From: Artocarpus heterophyllus
Lineage: Eukaryota; Streptophyta; Magnoliopsida; Rosales; Moraceae
Direction: 5' to 3'
Length of the DNA: 64,000 nt
NCBI GenBank assembly: GCA_025403435.1
Contig: CM046341.1
Coordinates: 5,031,462-5,095,461 of the forward strand
Part shown: positions 31,553 through 42,840 of the stretch, in pieces
Layout of the letters: the number at the start of each line of letters is the position of its first letter
Numbering within the stretch: position 1 is the stretch's first letter
Position numbers and translations under genes: made by a program
Notes under the pieces: generated by a model
What the model was told of the DNA's origin: nothing
The model's database searches: none
What the model saw: only the letters and a program-made list of their open reading frames with translations

Positions 31553-32984
31553 AACTTTTCTACATATATATATGTGTATTCTTATTCTTCGTTTTCTTAG
31601 CCTATTTTTGTTTATTTTGTTAACAGCTCTTTTTGACATTTGTTATGTTTGGTCCTAGTGAAAATTCAATTTTGGTATCCATTAACAAGTATTTTTACTC
31701 TAAAGAAGTTGAACGGTAAGCTTAAGCATTAAAACCTTTATACATACATACATACATACTGCTAATGAAAGCATTTTTCAAAGCTAGAGAAATATTATGG
31801 ATAAATAATTTAACAAGTTGTTCATCGATATGACTATTCGCAGTATCATTTGAATCTCACTATCGTCAATCAAGCTAAGCATAGAATTAACTCGGAATAG
31901 AATCACTGTCGTAGTCCTCATTTTATCATCAGCATTAATAGCCAAAGAAAATCATTATTGACCATATTATTCATAAGCTTTGAAGTTTGTCTCAAAACTA
32001 ACTGTTGAAGGTCAAAATTCATCAACAATACTCTCAGAATTAAATAATCCCCACCACGGTGCAAAACTCTCTCGGATTGCACGTAAAATATATGCAAAAA
32101 TAATAAAAGACACAATAAATTACAGTGGTTCACTCTTAAAAGAGCTACATCTACTTTGGAGAGGAAGAAAATGTACTATCTTTCTAGAGTGAATACAGGC
32201 TCTAATTGTTCAGAATGAGACTCAGGATTAATTTGTAGGTTTTGACCTCTATTTGTAGCCCTTTATAATTAATTTATATGAAATAAAATGAATAAATAAA
32301 TTCATAAAATCAGGTTATTATCTCTTTTTACTGAGGTAGTTTCATGATGTGTGGGATTTACGTGATCTTCTAGATAGAAGAAATCTGGTAGTTTTCTTAT
32401 TCGAATTTAAATATAACCAATCATTAAATCTGGTCATGTTGTTATCTCGGCTTCATGTTGTCTGGCTACTCCTCGTTCGTCAAAGAAAGCCTAATGAGTC
32501 TCATCCGCTATTAAGCCTTCATCTCCACACTAGCATTGCTTTCTTGAAACTATTGATCTTGAGCCTAGTTTATTAGGCTGCTGAGATTACCTACAACAAA
32601 TTAAAGCAAATAAAGCAAACGAAATAAACTTAGCTTGTATACTTATTTGTTGTGGCAGATTAGGTTTCTTGTTCTTGGTTACCTCAAGTCCTCATCAACA
32701 ACTTGGTGATCCACTTTCTTAACTTTCGGCTTTATGCTCAAAATTATTTGACGTGCCATTGTGCCCATCCAAGAAAGTGTTAGAGGGCATTACAAAATAT
32801 GGTTCGAACCAAGTATTTGAAATGAAAATATTGTAGCTAGTTATTTAATTCAAATTTTATGATAAAAATAAAGTAGGAAAACTAATTTGAATTAAAAACA
32901 ATTTCTATTCCTATTAAATCAAATTTACAATAGAATGCCTTATAGTCTTGCAATAATTGCAAAATAATAGTGTGGGACTTGATC
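31553..32984. other. Intergenic region
   Basis: AT-rich non-coding sequence with a CATA run near 31741-31760. Short frames here begin with non-ATG codons or lack protein-like composition. No EDGP sequence is found at the right edge of the copia element. Confidence 0.55.
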
Positions 32985-33212
32985 AAACTCTAAAGAAAAT
33001 AATAGTCTTCCGATCCGCCAGAAGAGAATCTGGCGTTATTATTGACTAAGCCACATCAAGTAAAATTTGAGTAAATTGCCCATAAGGCCCTTCCATTGTT
33101 GCCTTATCAATCTTCAACGGTACCCCAATACTGTTGGCTATTTCAGAAAGAATTTGTGGATGCCAAGATTCTAAACCAAGTTCATGAGTACGGCCCAAAC
33201 TTGAGCATTGGT
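32985..33212 (-). pseudogene. LINE ORF1-type (DUF4283) fragment
   Basis: Minus-strand translation gives LESWHPQILSEIANSIGVPL followed by KIDKATMEGPYGQF, then ILLDVA, a TAG, and PDSLLADRKT. This wording is typical of the DUF4283 / CCHC proteins encoded by plant LINE ORF1 and related domesticated copies. It is about 75 residues long, with a frameshift near 33175 and an in-frame stop, and no start. It is a relic and not a gene. Confidence 0.7.
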
Positions 33213-34573
33213 CGTCTTTTTCTAATTATAAGAATTAGAGTTTGGTCTCTATATGTTATGTAAGAAAAAACTATAGATCTTACATACAAAGGTCCCGTTG
33301 CCCAAACTCTGACTCCTTCCCAAGTGGATGAGAACTAAAGATTATTGTGAAATCCACAACCCAAAGAAAATAATTTCCAATGTACGACCCGAATTTGACA
33401 CAAGAGACTCTTTAGTTTTTCCAATTCCACCGATGCTCTCCTTTACTAAGAAAATTCTTCCAATGAACAATCTCTTTGCAGATTTCCATCGTCTCTATGT
33501 ACACTATTCCATTTCCTAAGAAAATTCTCCCAATGATCTCTTCTCTTTTCTTTCTTTGTCGGAATGAAACATGATATTTTAATCTGTCAAAAGCATTTCA
33601 ACCAAAAGCAACAATATTTACAAATGATGGAGCTTTTATTAGGCAGCTCAGAAATATTCTTGTTGTTTGATCTTACATAGCGCCGCCGCCCCCACCCAAC
33701 CAACTAAAGGAACAAAAAGAAAAGCTAGAGAACGTACTTGCAGAGAGAGTTACAAACATTTATCTAATTAACATAATTAGAAAATAGGATATTAGAGTTG
33801 CACGCAATTTCCCACAGAAATTGTTTCATTAAATTTTAAGTTCCCCTAACAAGCACGCAAACTGGTGAACATTGAAGAAACGCCCGGTCCTACATATCTA
33901 ATCAAGTAATTTTTTAATAACGCAATATATAAATGGTTACACTCACCAAAAGAAATCGTTTCTAAAGGAATGTACTTTGGTATAATCCAAATCAGCAGTG
34001 CAACTAATTAATACTGCCCTCTAATTTTAAACTAACATGACCAAGCCAGCGAGTTTTTTTTTTTTTTTTTCACATACAAAGTCTGAAGTGGACCCATATT
34101 GACGATAAAACACAATTGATGGACAAGATCCTTATGTACTTAACAGCTTACTACAACAGCGATCATGCATCATTCGTGGCATCAACGTATGTCCTCCAAA
34201 AATGAGTAATTTTATGGAAATTCTCAAGAGGGAAATTTTGCTCCATTAATAAAGTATTAGTGTTTTAACCGTATATTTAACGGTCTGATTTTTCGACTCA
34301 TAACAGTTCTATGGCACATATTTTGTAAATTATACTGTTAAAATCTTAATTTATCTAAAACAGTATCATGTTCTATTGACGAAGCAAAATTAATTTCTCT
34401 ATCATAAGAATTTCTTTATTCTAAAGGCTCAATTAAAGTTTTTTGCTCTAAAGAGAAGCAAGAGAGTCTCCCACATAGGTGAATGGGACCCACATTATTC
34501 CAATAATTTCGACCTTCACTTGAGCCTAGGGTGCTACACAACATTTTAAGTAGTGCAACTAATAGAAGTTCTT
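33213..34573. other. Intergenic region
   Basis: Non-coding sequence. A poly-T run lies near 34053-34070 and a CCGCCGCC-rich spot near 33680. No gene is seen. Confidence 0.55.
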
Positions 34574-34690
34574 GGGTGTTTGACAAATGAGTTTCAACTT
34601 AAAAAATAAATTCAAATATTATAATATATGTGAGCTTTACAATATTGTACTACTCAAACTGGTGAGTTAAAAATGACATGCCAAACGCAT
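34574..34690. repeat. Short MITE-like palindrome (GTGTTTGACAAA type)
   Basis: The left end GGTGTTTGACAAATGAGTTT faces the right end, whose reverse complement reads ATGCGTTTGGCATGTCATTT. It is about 117 bp and AT-rich inside. Similar ends occur at 56160-56303 and 59042-59190. Confidence 0.5.
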
Positions 34691-35286
34691 TATGCATCTT
34701 CTTTGAGTCCTATGTTACGAGGCTTGCTTTTTATCAATGTCATTGTGTGGTACTTAGCAATAGATATTGTTGTAAAACAATATCGGAGACATTAATTCAA
34801 GAATTCGAACTTTTCTACAAGCCCATGGTTTATTATTTTTTTATAATTAGTAGGTACTGTTCAAAATTTTTATTACATTTATCAATGAAAAAAATGACAA
34901 CTTATGAATTAATACAAAATTTAGGATAAAAATTAGTATTGGCAGCATTATTCTTTCTAAAGATAATAGCTTCCCATACATATTCCGTGGCACTTCTAAT
35001 TAAATAACATTATTATAATGAAAGTAATAAAAATTACGTGGCTATACAACGGCAATGGTGCCAGCTGAAACAGGGAAAATCCTATCCATTATTGCCATGG
35101 CCCACCCTCATTTTCACATTATTTTTATTATTTATTAACTATACGACAAACTTGAAAAACAGAATTCAAGCCCTGTTCAAAAAAGGGCCTAAAAGAAAGG
35201 AAAAAGTTTCAAAAGTCAAAATAAGCTCAATAAAAAACGCGAGAATAGCCGCCAGTAGCCCCCACGTCCGATTCTCATTTCACAGC
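34691..35286. other. Upstream region of the first intact EDGP-like gene
   Basis: Non-coding. It contains GCCCCCACGTCC about 30 bp before the TATA box and several CCAAT/CAAT-like spots, none of which can be called functional from sequence alone. Confidence 0.5.
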
Positions 35287-35293
35287 TATAAAT
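35287..35293 (+). promoter_or_regulatory. TATA box of the EDGP-like gene at 35358
   Basis: TATAAAT within GCTATAAATTCC, 71 bp upstream of the ATG. The paralogue at 39197 has CCTATAAATTC 73 bp upstream of its ATG, which supports a conserved core promoter and a leader of roughly 40 bases. Confidence 0.75.
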
Positions 35294-35357
35294 TCCCACG
35301 GCCATTCCAATACTTCTTCACCAATTCAATCCACAACAATCTATCAAATTCACAAAA

Positions 35358-36686
35358 ATGGCTTCTTCATTTTCCAATTTGTATTTCCTTCTTTTATGCT
35401 CTCTTACTCTCTTCTTATCTCCCATTTCCATAGCCCAAACCTCATTCCGTCCCAAAGCTCTCGTCCTCCCCATATCCAAAGACCCCTCCACTCTCCAATA
35501 CACCACCCACATCTCCCAAGGAACCCCTCAAGTCCCCGTCAAGCTCACCATCGACCTCGGCGGAGAATTTCTCTGGGTCGACTGCCAAAATGGCTTCAAC
35601 TCCTCCACCAGAAAGCCCGTCCCTTGCCGCTCGGCTCAGTGCAACCTCAGCGGTTCCAAGGCCTGCACTTCCAATCCTAATCCTGCAGATGACGTCTGTG
35701 TCGAGTTCCCGACGAACACCGTTATCAACCTCGGCACCGGTGACGACTTTTCGCAAGACATGGTTTCGATACAATCCACAGACGGAACTAATCCTGGGAG
35801 AGTGGTTTCGGTGTCTAAGTTTCTCTTCACTTGCGCCCCAACATTCCTCTTGGAAGGCCTTGCTAGTGGCGTCAAGGGCATGGCTGGCCTTGGAAGGATA
35901 GCAATTTCAATTCCTCTCCAATTCTCAGCCGCTTTCAGCTTTCCACGGAAGTTTGCCGTTTGCTTGAGCTCGTCAACTTCCTCCAATGGCTTTGTGATTT
36001 TCGGCGACAGGCCTTACGTCGTGTCTCCGAAATTCGACGTCTCCAAGTCTCTCACGTACACTCCCCTCATCCGAAACCCCGTAAACCTCCTCGGCGGCTT
36101 CCCAGGCCAGGCCTCGGCGGAGTATTTCATTGGAGTAAAGGGCATTAACATCAACAGCAAACCCGTAGCATTGAATACTACACTCTTGTCCATTGACAGC
36201 GAAGGTCATGGCGGAACAAAGATCAGCACCGTTGACCCCTACACCGTGTTGGAAACATCCATATACAATGCCGTTGTTGATGCATTCGTTAAAGAGCTCG
36301 GAAACAACGTTATTAGGTTTTCGCCGGTGTCCCCGTTCGGGGCGTGTTTTAGTTCAAAGAACATCGGTGTCACAAGAGCCGGTGCCGCTGTGCCGCAGAT
36401 CGACCTCGTGCTCCAGAACGAGAAGGTGGTGTGGAGCATTCTAGGAGCAAACTCCATGGTAAGGGTTAGTAACGACGTTTTGTGCCTCGGAGTTGTTGAT
36501 GGTGGTCCGATTCGGTTCGTGGATTGGGGTGTGAAGTTCACAAGGACTGCCATTGTGATTGGAGGGCATCAGATTGAGGATAATCTTCTTCAGATTGATT
36601 TGGCCGCTTCTAGGATTGGATTCAGCTCAACTCTTCTTACTAGGAAAACAAGTTGCTCCAACTTCAACTTTACATCTATTGCTTAG
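35358..36686 (+). CDS. EDGP / basic 7S globulin-like secreted protein
   Basis: Intact intronless gene of 442 codons. The ATG at 35358 follows the TATA box and an A-rich leader and opens a hydrophobic signal peptide (residues 1-26), then the mature start FRPKALVLPISKD. The protein has an aspartic-protease fold: LTIDLGGEFLWVDC (Asp66) holds the first active-site position, but the usual Asp-Thr/Ser-Gly is Asp-Leu-Gly. The second site near residues 287-292 reads TKISTV without a catalytic Asp, so protease activity is not expected. By my count ten cysteines lie outside the signal peptide. Family members are apoplastic; carrot EDGP and tomato XEGIP inhibit GH12 xyloglucanases, while soybean basic 7S globulin is a seed protein. 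An AATAAA-like site lies near 36773. Exact substrate or partner cannot be told. It is the closest relative of the fragment at 24165. Confidence 0.93.
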   Translation: MASSFSNLYFLLLCSLTLFLSPISIAQTSFRPKALVLPISKDPSTLQYTTHISQGTPQVPVKLTIDLGGEFLWVDCQNGFNSSTRKPVPCRSAQCNLSGSKACTSNPNPADDVCVEFPTNTVINLGTGDDFSQDMVSIQSTDGTNPGRVVSVSKFLFTCAPTFLLEGLASGVKGMAGLGRIAISIPLQFSAAFSFPRKFAVCLSSSTSSNGFVIFGDRPYVVSPKFDVSKSLTYTPLIRNPVNLLGGFPGQASAEYFIGVKGININSKPVALNTTLLSIDSEGHGGTKISTVDPYTVLETSIYNAVVDAFVKELGNNVIRFSPVSPFGACFSSKNIGVTRAGAAVPQIDLVLQNEKVVWSILGANSMVRVSNDVLCLGVVDGGPIRFVDWGVKFTRTAIVIGGHQIEDNLLQIDLAASRIGFSSTLLTRKTSCSNFNFTSIA

Positions 36687-39123
36687 AACTTAGAAGGAAC
36701 ACATCCCAAGAGCTACACGATATATATATATATATATATATATGATATGTTCTATATTTGTGGTTTAGATGACTAAATAAATTGCCATTTTTCGTTGAAT
36801 GGCTTAGTTTATCACATATGTATTGTACGTAATGTTTCTCGAACTATTTTTCTTTCTGTATTTCTTTCGTGTAGAATCGTTTTAGTGGGGTGTACGATAT
36901 AATATGATTTGAAATTTTCGGCAATTGTCAAGTTTTATTTGGCTTTGCTTTTGAATTATGTTTTTTCATGGTTAATTAGTTCATTACGATGCACATTATC
37001 TGTATTACAATGACGTGAAGATTTTTTAAAACACCGACATGATTCTTTTTGGTAGTGTTTTCAAAATAGATGAAGATGGTTTTGTTTAGAAAATGAAATT
37101 TTTTTTAGAATTATGCTGAGAGTATTTTTAAAATTTTTATCTTAAAAAATGTGTAAAAATATTTTCAAAACTCTCAAAACAATACCAAATGGACATTTGT
37201 TAAAAAGAAGCCGTGCACGCAAGCTATATTTGTTTATGACTGGAGCACTCTTCCAGGTATCGGACAGTTGTTAAGTAAACTAATATAGAATAATCGATTT
37301 TATTATTTTTTTTCATTTTTTAAATGGAGCTAATAAATCAATTCAATTTGATTGTTTTACATTTTCTTATTTGTGAATGTATTTTTTCTTTTTGTATATT
37401 GTGTATCTGTAGTACATACTTCAGACTAATTCATGATCAAGTAAGGCATAATGTTAAGAAATTAAGAAAATTAAAATGAAATGCGTGCTATTATTATTTT
37501 TTTCTTTATAATGTTCAGTTTTGACATATCTGACATTTTTGCCCAAAAACAAGGATTAAAAATCTGCCGACATCTCCTGAAAAAATAATTAAAAAAGATT
37601 AGAGTGAAAAGGCTTTTCTTGGTGTGACCCGAGCAGATAAGGTCCTACCAAACCAATTCATGGATTCACAGCTTCAACTTGCTGCTTCCTTATGTATTTT
37701 AAAGAGACATTGCTTTTATTATTATTATTTTTTACTAACGTCTTAATCTAATCCGACAAATAAAGAAAGAGGAAAAAAAAAAAAAAAAAGCAAAGATGTC
37801 GTACGGTCAAACGAGACTGCTAAATGGCCCTGCCTCCAAACACTTGTCCTCTTGCGACACGTTCACGGAAGACGTGTATACTTTTTTTTTTTTGGTAATA
37901 ATACACGGGTATACTTTATAATATGCAAAACAAGGGAAACTTGCTTTCAAATGTATCCTTCTCTTGTCTTTTTTGCCTCTTGAACTTACCTCAACTCGCT
38001 TAGCTGTTTCTTTGGTGGGGTATATTTGTCGATGATGTGTTTCTTAAAATGTAATTTTGTGTATCATTAAAACAATATAAAAATAAAAATATATTATATC
38101 ATATTATATTAAATAGCATAATTTGAACACTTATCAGAAGATTCAAAGATATGATCTGTTAAACTCACATCTTTTTCAATCAAACTAAAGTTGAAGTCAA
38201 TCTCTTTTGATACAAACATAAAAGCTGTAATGAATTTAATACCAAAGAGATTAATAGTGGGTCACATCACATTAGAAGGAACATTAAAGTGAAAGTTTGG
38301 AAACGAATGACTCAATTATGGCCCCAATCATATATATATATTTTTAATGGTCTTGAAATTTTCAACTCCCATGTGGTCGTGAATACTCATGAATGGAAGG
38401 TTTCAAAAAGATGTTATTGCGATGAGAAAACCATGTCAAAATAATAATAAAAAAATTATACCAACAACATTTTTTTTTAAAATCTTCAAAGGTGTTATTT
38501 TGTCTTAGTAAAATTTATTCCTTTGAGTCCATGAGGCTTGGACGACAGGAATATGACTTTTGTATTTTTCCCAATGCAGCTATAATTTAATGAGAAAAGC
38601 TTTATCAAATCAGAAAATGCAAAAGTCTTACAAAACTAAAACAAAATAGAAAAATATGAAAATAAAAAGAAAAACAAAACTAAAAGCAAAGTTAGCAAAA
38701 AAATATTAAAAAATTAAAATTATAAGAAAATCTTAATATTACATAATTCCACTAGCAAAAATGAAAAGGAAAAAAAAGGTAAAAAAATCAACTAACGAAT
38801 ATCTGCAAATAGCTCTTTGTTTTCTCTAAATAATAAACCAATTGTCCTCAATGGTATTAGTCAGTCAGAGTAGGACCAGGAAAACAGGGAAAATGAAACG
38901 CGCTTATCCAGCCAATGACCCCACATTCATTGTCGACGCGAAAAGATTACTTACATATAAATTCAACGAGGAAAAGAGAATTCAAAGTCAAAAATGAGAA
39001 ACTCCTTACGTGTCTCATATTCCCCCTTCAATTCAAAACTTTCCATAATTAATAGTGCAGCCCCCACAAACCGCCAAAGTGGACTCTACTGCCCCCTCCA
39101 CGCCACTCGCCTAATTAGTTGCC
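36687..39123. other. Intergenic region between the two intact EDGP-like genes
   Basis: Non-coding. It has a (TA)n run at 36720-36742, A/T runs near 37774-37791 and 37883-37894, and an AT-rich segment at 37068-37200 resembling 62430-62560 (TTTTTAAAATTTTTATCT). No gene is seen. Confidence 0.6.
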
Positions 39124-39130
39124 TATAAAT
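39124..39130 (+). promoter_or_regulatory. TATA box of the EDGP-like gene at 39197
   Basis: TATAAAT within GCCTATAAATTC, 73 bp upstream of the chosen ATG. Placement matches the paralogue at 35358 and argues that transcription starts well downstream of the TTG at 39119 that opens the frame. Confidence 0.75.
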
Positions 39131-39196
39131 TCTTACATGCCTTGCCAACACTTACTTCACCAAATCAAAACTCAAAATCTTCAAGACCACACAAAA

Positions 39197-40504
39197 ATGA
39201 CTTCCTCTTTTTACTTGTATGCCATAATTCTCTTTTGCTCTCTTCTCTTCTCCCCTTCCACGTCCCAAGCCTCATTCCGTCCCAAAGCTCTCCTCCTACC
39301 CATCGCCAAAGACCCCTCAACTCTCCAATACACCACCCACATCGCCCAAAGAACCCCCCTAGTGCCCGTCAAGCTAACCCTAGACCTTGGCGGCGAGTTC
39401 CTCTGGGTCGACTGCGAGCAAGGCTATGTCCCCTCCACCTTCAAGCCCTTACCTTGCCACTCCCCGAAATGCCGTGGCCGTCTTGAAGGCGGTGCTAGGG
39501 CTTGCATGGAACTGCATAACGGCACGGCTCTTTGCATGGAGGTCCCCAACAACCCCATAGCAAAGCTAGACACGACCGATATGATAGCCTACGACGTCCT
39601 CTCGATCCGATCCACTGACGGGTCCAATCCCGGAAGACTAGTAACGGTACCGAACTTCATCTTCACCTGTGCCTCAACGCTTTACTTACAACAACTGGCT
39701 AGTGGCGTCAAAGGCATGGCCGGGCTCGGAAGGAGTAATTTGGATTCCCTCCCTCTTCAGCTCTCCTCAAATTTCGGCATCCAAAGGAAGTTCGCTCTTT
39801 GCTTGAGCCCTTCAACGAAGTCCAATGGTGTCGTTATCTTCGGCGACGGGCCTTATTATTTGCTCCCTAACAAAGTTGACGTCTCTAAGTCTTTGACATA
39901 CACTCCTCTCATCCTCAACCCTCAAAAGTTGTCTGGAGGTTTCTTGAACGAGTCTTCTTCGGAGTACTTCATCGGATTAAAGTCCATCAAGATCAACGGG
40001 AAAGCCGTGCCATTGAACACTGCATTGTTGTCCTTCAATAGGTTTGGTTACAGCGGAACGAAAATTAGTACCGTAGACCCCTACACTGTGCTGGAAAGAT
40101 CAATATACAATGCCGTTGTCCAAGCATTTGTTAAAGCGCTCGGTAGTAATGTCCGTCAGGTGAAACCGGTGGCGCCTTTCGGGGCGTGCTTTAGCTCGAA
40201 GAATATAGGCGGAACAAGGGCTGGCCCGGCGGTGCCAACGATCGACTTTGTGTTGCAGAGCGAGGACGTGTACTGGAGGATTTATGGGGCCAACTCCATG
40301 GTTAGGGTTGGAAAAGATGTTTTGTGCCTTGGATTCGTTGACGGTGGAGTGGATAATTCCTTCATGACTTCAGTTGTGATTGGAGGGCATCAAATTGAGG
40401 ACAATCTTCTCCAGTTTGATTTGGGTGTTTCTCGGCTTGGATTTAGTTCTTCACTTTTGTTGAGGCAGACGAGTTGCTCCAACTTTAACTTTACGTCTAT
40501 CTAA
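39197..40504 (+). CDS. EDGP / basic 7S globulin-like secreted protein
   Basis: Intact intronless gene of 435 codons. I chose the ATG at 39197: the frame is open from a TTG at 39119, but only from here does the protein start with a signal peptide (MTSSFYLYAIILFCSLL), followed by FRPKALLLPIAKD at the same spacing as the paralogue. Asp63 lies in LTLDLGGEFLWVDC and the second active-site position reads TKISTV, so the catalytic pair is not conserved. Ten cysteines lie outside the signal peptide by my count. Conserved blocks follow in order: GLASGVK-type loop, FALCLSPS, YFIGLKSIKING, APFGACFSS, GANSMVRVG, LCLGFVDGG and VIGGHQIEDNLLQ, ending in FNFTSI. It is probably an apoplastic glucanase-inhibitor-like or storage-like protein (family inference). 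It lies 2.5 kb downstream of and parallel to its paralogue. Confidence 0.93.
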   Translation: MTSSFYLYAIILFCSLLFSPSTSQASFRPKALLLPIAKDPSTLQYTTHIAQRTPLVPVKLTLDLGGEFLWVDCEQGYVPSTFKPLPCHSPKCRGRLEGGARACMELHNGTALCMEVPNNPIAKLDTTDMIAYDVLSIRSTDGSNPGRLVTVPNFIFTCASTLYLQQLASGVKGMAGLGRSNLDSLPLQLSSNFGIQRKFALCLSPSTKSNGVVIFGDGPYYLLPNKVDVSKSLTYTPLILNPQKLSGGFLNESSSEYFIGLKSIKINGKAVPLNTALLSFNRFGYSGTKISTVDPYTVLERSIYNAVVQAFVKALGSNVRQVKPVAPFGACFSSKNIGGTRAGPAVPTIDFVLQSEDVYWRIYGANSMVRVGKDVLCLGFVDGGVDNSFMTSVVIGGHQIEDNLLQFDLGVSRLGFSSSLLLRQTSCSNFNFTSI

Positions 40505-41342
40505 TGCATGGACCACAATATATTACAACTATTGAAAAAGGGTTTGAGTGGGCCTTTTGTTAGGTGATAATTAAATAAATAGCCATTTTTGTGTTGTGTA
40601 TGAAGTTAGTGATCCCCCGTACGTATATGTATTTTCTTTTTCTTTTTCTTTTCCTTTTTCTTTTTCTTTTTCTTTTTTGAATTTGTTTCTTTTTGTTGAA
40701 AATTGTTCTCAATGAATATTCTGAATTGTAATTTTTTTCTTAATGATTACCAACCCTACTGAGAGTTGCTAAGTCAATTCTTATCTCTCCATTTATTGGC
40801 AAAAAAAAAGCAAAAAGTAATTCTATTTGTAAGTTCGAGGGAAACAATTAAAGCCGCTCGTATTGAAAAACCAAACTACGTCAAAGCAACAAAAAAACGA
40901 CAACTTAAAGAGAACAACAAATAAACGACGACGAAATTCGTGGACGGCAACCAATAAGTGCAAACGACAGTAACCTGAAAAAAAAAGCTCGAGCTGGAAA
41001 AAAAAAAAAAGAAAACGACACGAAGTTAGCAACGAAAACAAAAACAACACAACAGAAAAATAAATCTTTTTTTAAAATAAATGATGGGAAGAAAAGACTA
41101 GTATCATAGCGAAATGAGAAATGGGATGACACCCCTTGTAGCTTCTATCCCTACTAAGCTCCTTACTCTAAAATAAGAAAGTTAACAAAGATTTAGAAAT
41201 ATAGCGAAGGCCAATACATGCATTACCATGAGAGGAAAAAAGACAAAAAAAAAAAAAAAAAAAACCCTAAAAGATTCCAAAAAGCTAAATAAGAACATGT
41301 AAAAGCTACTGACATAAGATTAATCTGAAACTACATTTATGA
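40505..41342. other. Intergenic region with CTTTTT microsatellite
   Basis: Non-coding. It holds a TTTTTC/CTTTTT repeat at about 40630-40677, A-rich stretches near 40978-41010, and an A-run at about 41247-41264. Minus-strand frames here arise from the CTT/TTC repeats and A-runs and are not credible genes. Confidence 0.6.
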
Positions 41343-41636
41343 TGTAGGAAGATTATAACTATTATAGTTGTTTTTACCTTTAAGTTTTATTTTGTTATTA
41401 GTTTATCGTTATTTGTGTTAGCTTATTGTAGTGAGTACTTCTTATCATTTTGCTAGAGGACTATAAATACCCTCTTTAGCCAATTATAGAAGACTAGAAT
41501 ATTGAAAATTGAATACAATTTGAGTGTTTTCTCTCCTAGTTGGAGATTTCTCCTTTGAGGGGCTTTTCTTAGGTACGTTTTCATATCCTCCATCCGGGTT
41601 AGGCCGGTAGAACTTTTTCTTCCTATTTTCACTACA
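41343..41636 (+). mobile_element. Putative short copia-type LTR
   Basis: 294 bp from TGTAGGAAG to TTTCACTACA, with TGTAG/CTACA inverted ends, a TATA-like CTATAAATACC at 41461 and a pyrimidine-rich end. It lies 530 bp upstream of a copia gag relic on the same strand, as expected for a 5' LTR. No second LTR is seen to the right and no standard primer site follows directly, so the call rests on ends, layout and context. Confidence 0.55.
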
Positions 41637-42162
41637 TCAATCTCCATACCTATTCAAGGGAAATTATCTTGACAAATATATTGTTTAGATTAAGATCGGA
41701 ACCTATCTAATGTATTCCAACCTACTAATTGTCTATTTTTTTTATGTTTGAAATTTTTATGTACTCTATTATATTATATATCTTCTTTGTAATGAGTATA
41801 AATTGATATAATCAATATATTATATGATGATTTTTTTAAAACAGTATATGACATAACTCTCGACCAAAAATACATTGTTTTCATTATTAAATTAGTTTAA
41901 ATAAAGTAATATTGATTATTTTAGCATTTTATGAAGCTCCAACAAAAAATAAAATTAAGCTTTTTTCAAAAATATATTATTTTTATTATTAAATTAGTTT
42001 AAATAAATTAATATTGATTATTTTAGCATTTTTTCAATATATTATATGGAAAGTGTTAATACACGACTCAAACACATTGCCATTTTCTAGAAATTTTTAG
42101 CCCCCATTCTCTTTTTATTCACAAAATACGCCAAAATCTTAAAGGTTTTAACTTCTATTGCA
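41637..42162. repeat. AT-rich leader with a local direct repeat
   Basis: Two similar segments of about 65 bp, at 41872-41935 and 41974-42036, share ATTATTAAATTAGTTTAAATAA and TATTGATTATTTTAGCATTTT in order. This is a tandem duplication of about 103-bp period within the leader of the copia relic. Confidence 0.65.
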
Positions 42163-42840
42163 ATGGAGGCTAAAAAGAACATGGCATCCCTCCTCAACCC
42201 AAATGTCCAACTTGATCATTTTGATGGCATTAACTTCACTCGATGGAAGGAGAAGTTGTTCTCCCTACTCACAATGCTCAAGATAGCTTACATGCTTGAT
42301 TCGAAGACGAAGCCACTCCTAGAGCTAAAGGAGGAGTATTCTAATGCCGTCAAAGCTACTAGAAAAAAGAGGGAAGACTATGAAGTCATGTGTCGTGGAC
42401 AGATTCTCAACACTCTCTTAACCTCTACCACAACATGGAGCCTCCAGTAGGGATATGGAATACCCTTGAATATAAATACATGACTGAAAACGAATGTACG
42501 GATAAATTCTTTATTCTTAAATTTCTAAAATTTTCTATGCTTGACCCAAGTTTGTTCTAGACTAAATACATGAATTGCAAGTCATTGTTAGAAAACTCAA
42601 AGAGCTGAAGGTTGAGATTTTTGAATCATTTCTAGTGGGGGTTATTATTGCTAAATTACCTCAATCTTGGAATGGTTATAGAAAGAAACTCCTCCATAAG
42701 AGAGATGGCATAAATCTAGAGGAGTTGCAAAAGTACTTGAAGATCGAAGAGGAGACCAAGTCTTGTGATCTCAAAGGAAAACTTTTGGACTCTTCTAAAG
42801 TTAATGTGGCTAAAACTAGTAAGTTTTAAAAAAACTTCAA
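42163..42840 (+). pseudogene. Copia gag relic
   Basis: The ATG at 42163 gives MEAKKNMASLL, then LDHFDGINFTRWKEKLFSLL, the typical N-terminal part of plant copia gag (F-x-G-x-N-F-x-x-W). The frame stops at TAG near 42448. A second piece (42575-42829) continues the gag fold with IVRKLKELKV, AKLPQSWNGYRKKL and LEELQKYLKIEEE, and ends before a zinc knuckle. No protease, integrase or RT follows. It is unrelated in sequence to the copia element at 24508. Confidence 0.8.

Noticed and set aside
39119..39196. 26-codon N-terminal extension of the second intact EDGP-like gene
   Set aside because: It would start at TTG upstream of or at the TATA box and places a hydrophilic segment before the signal peptide; the ATG at 39197 fits the family.
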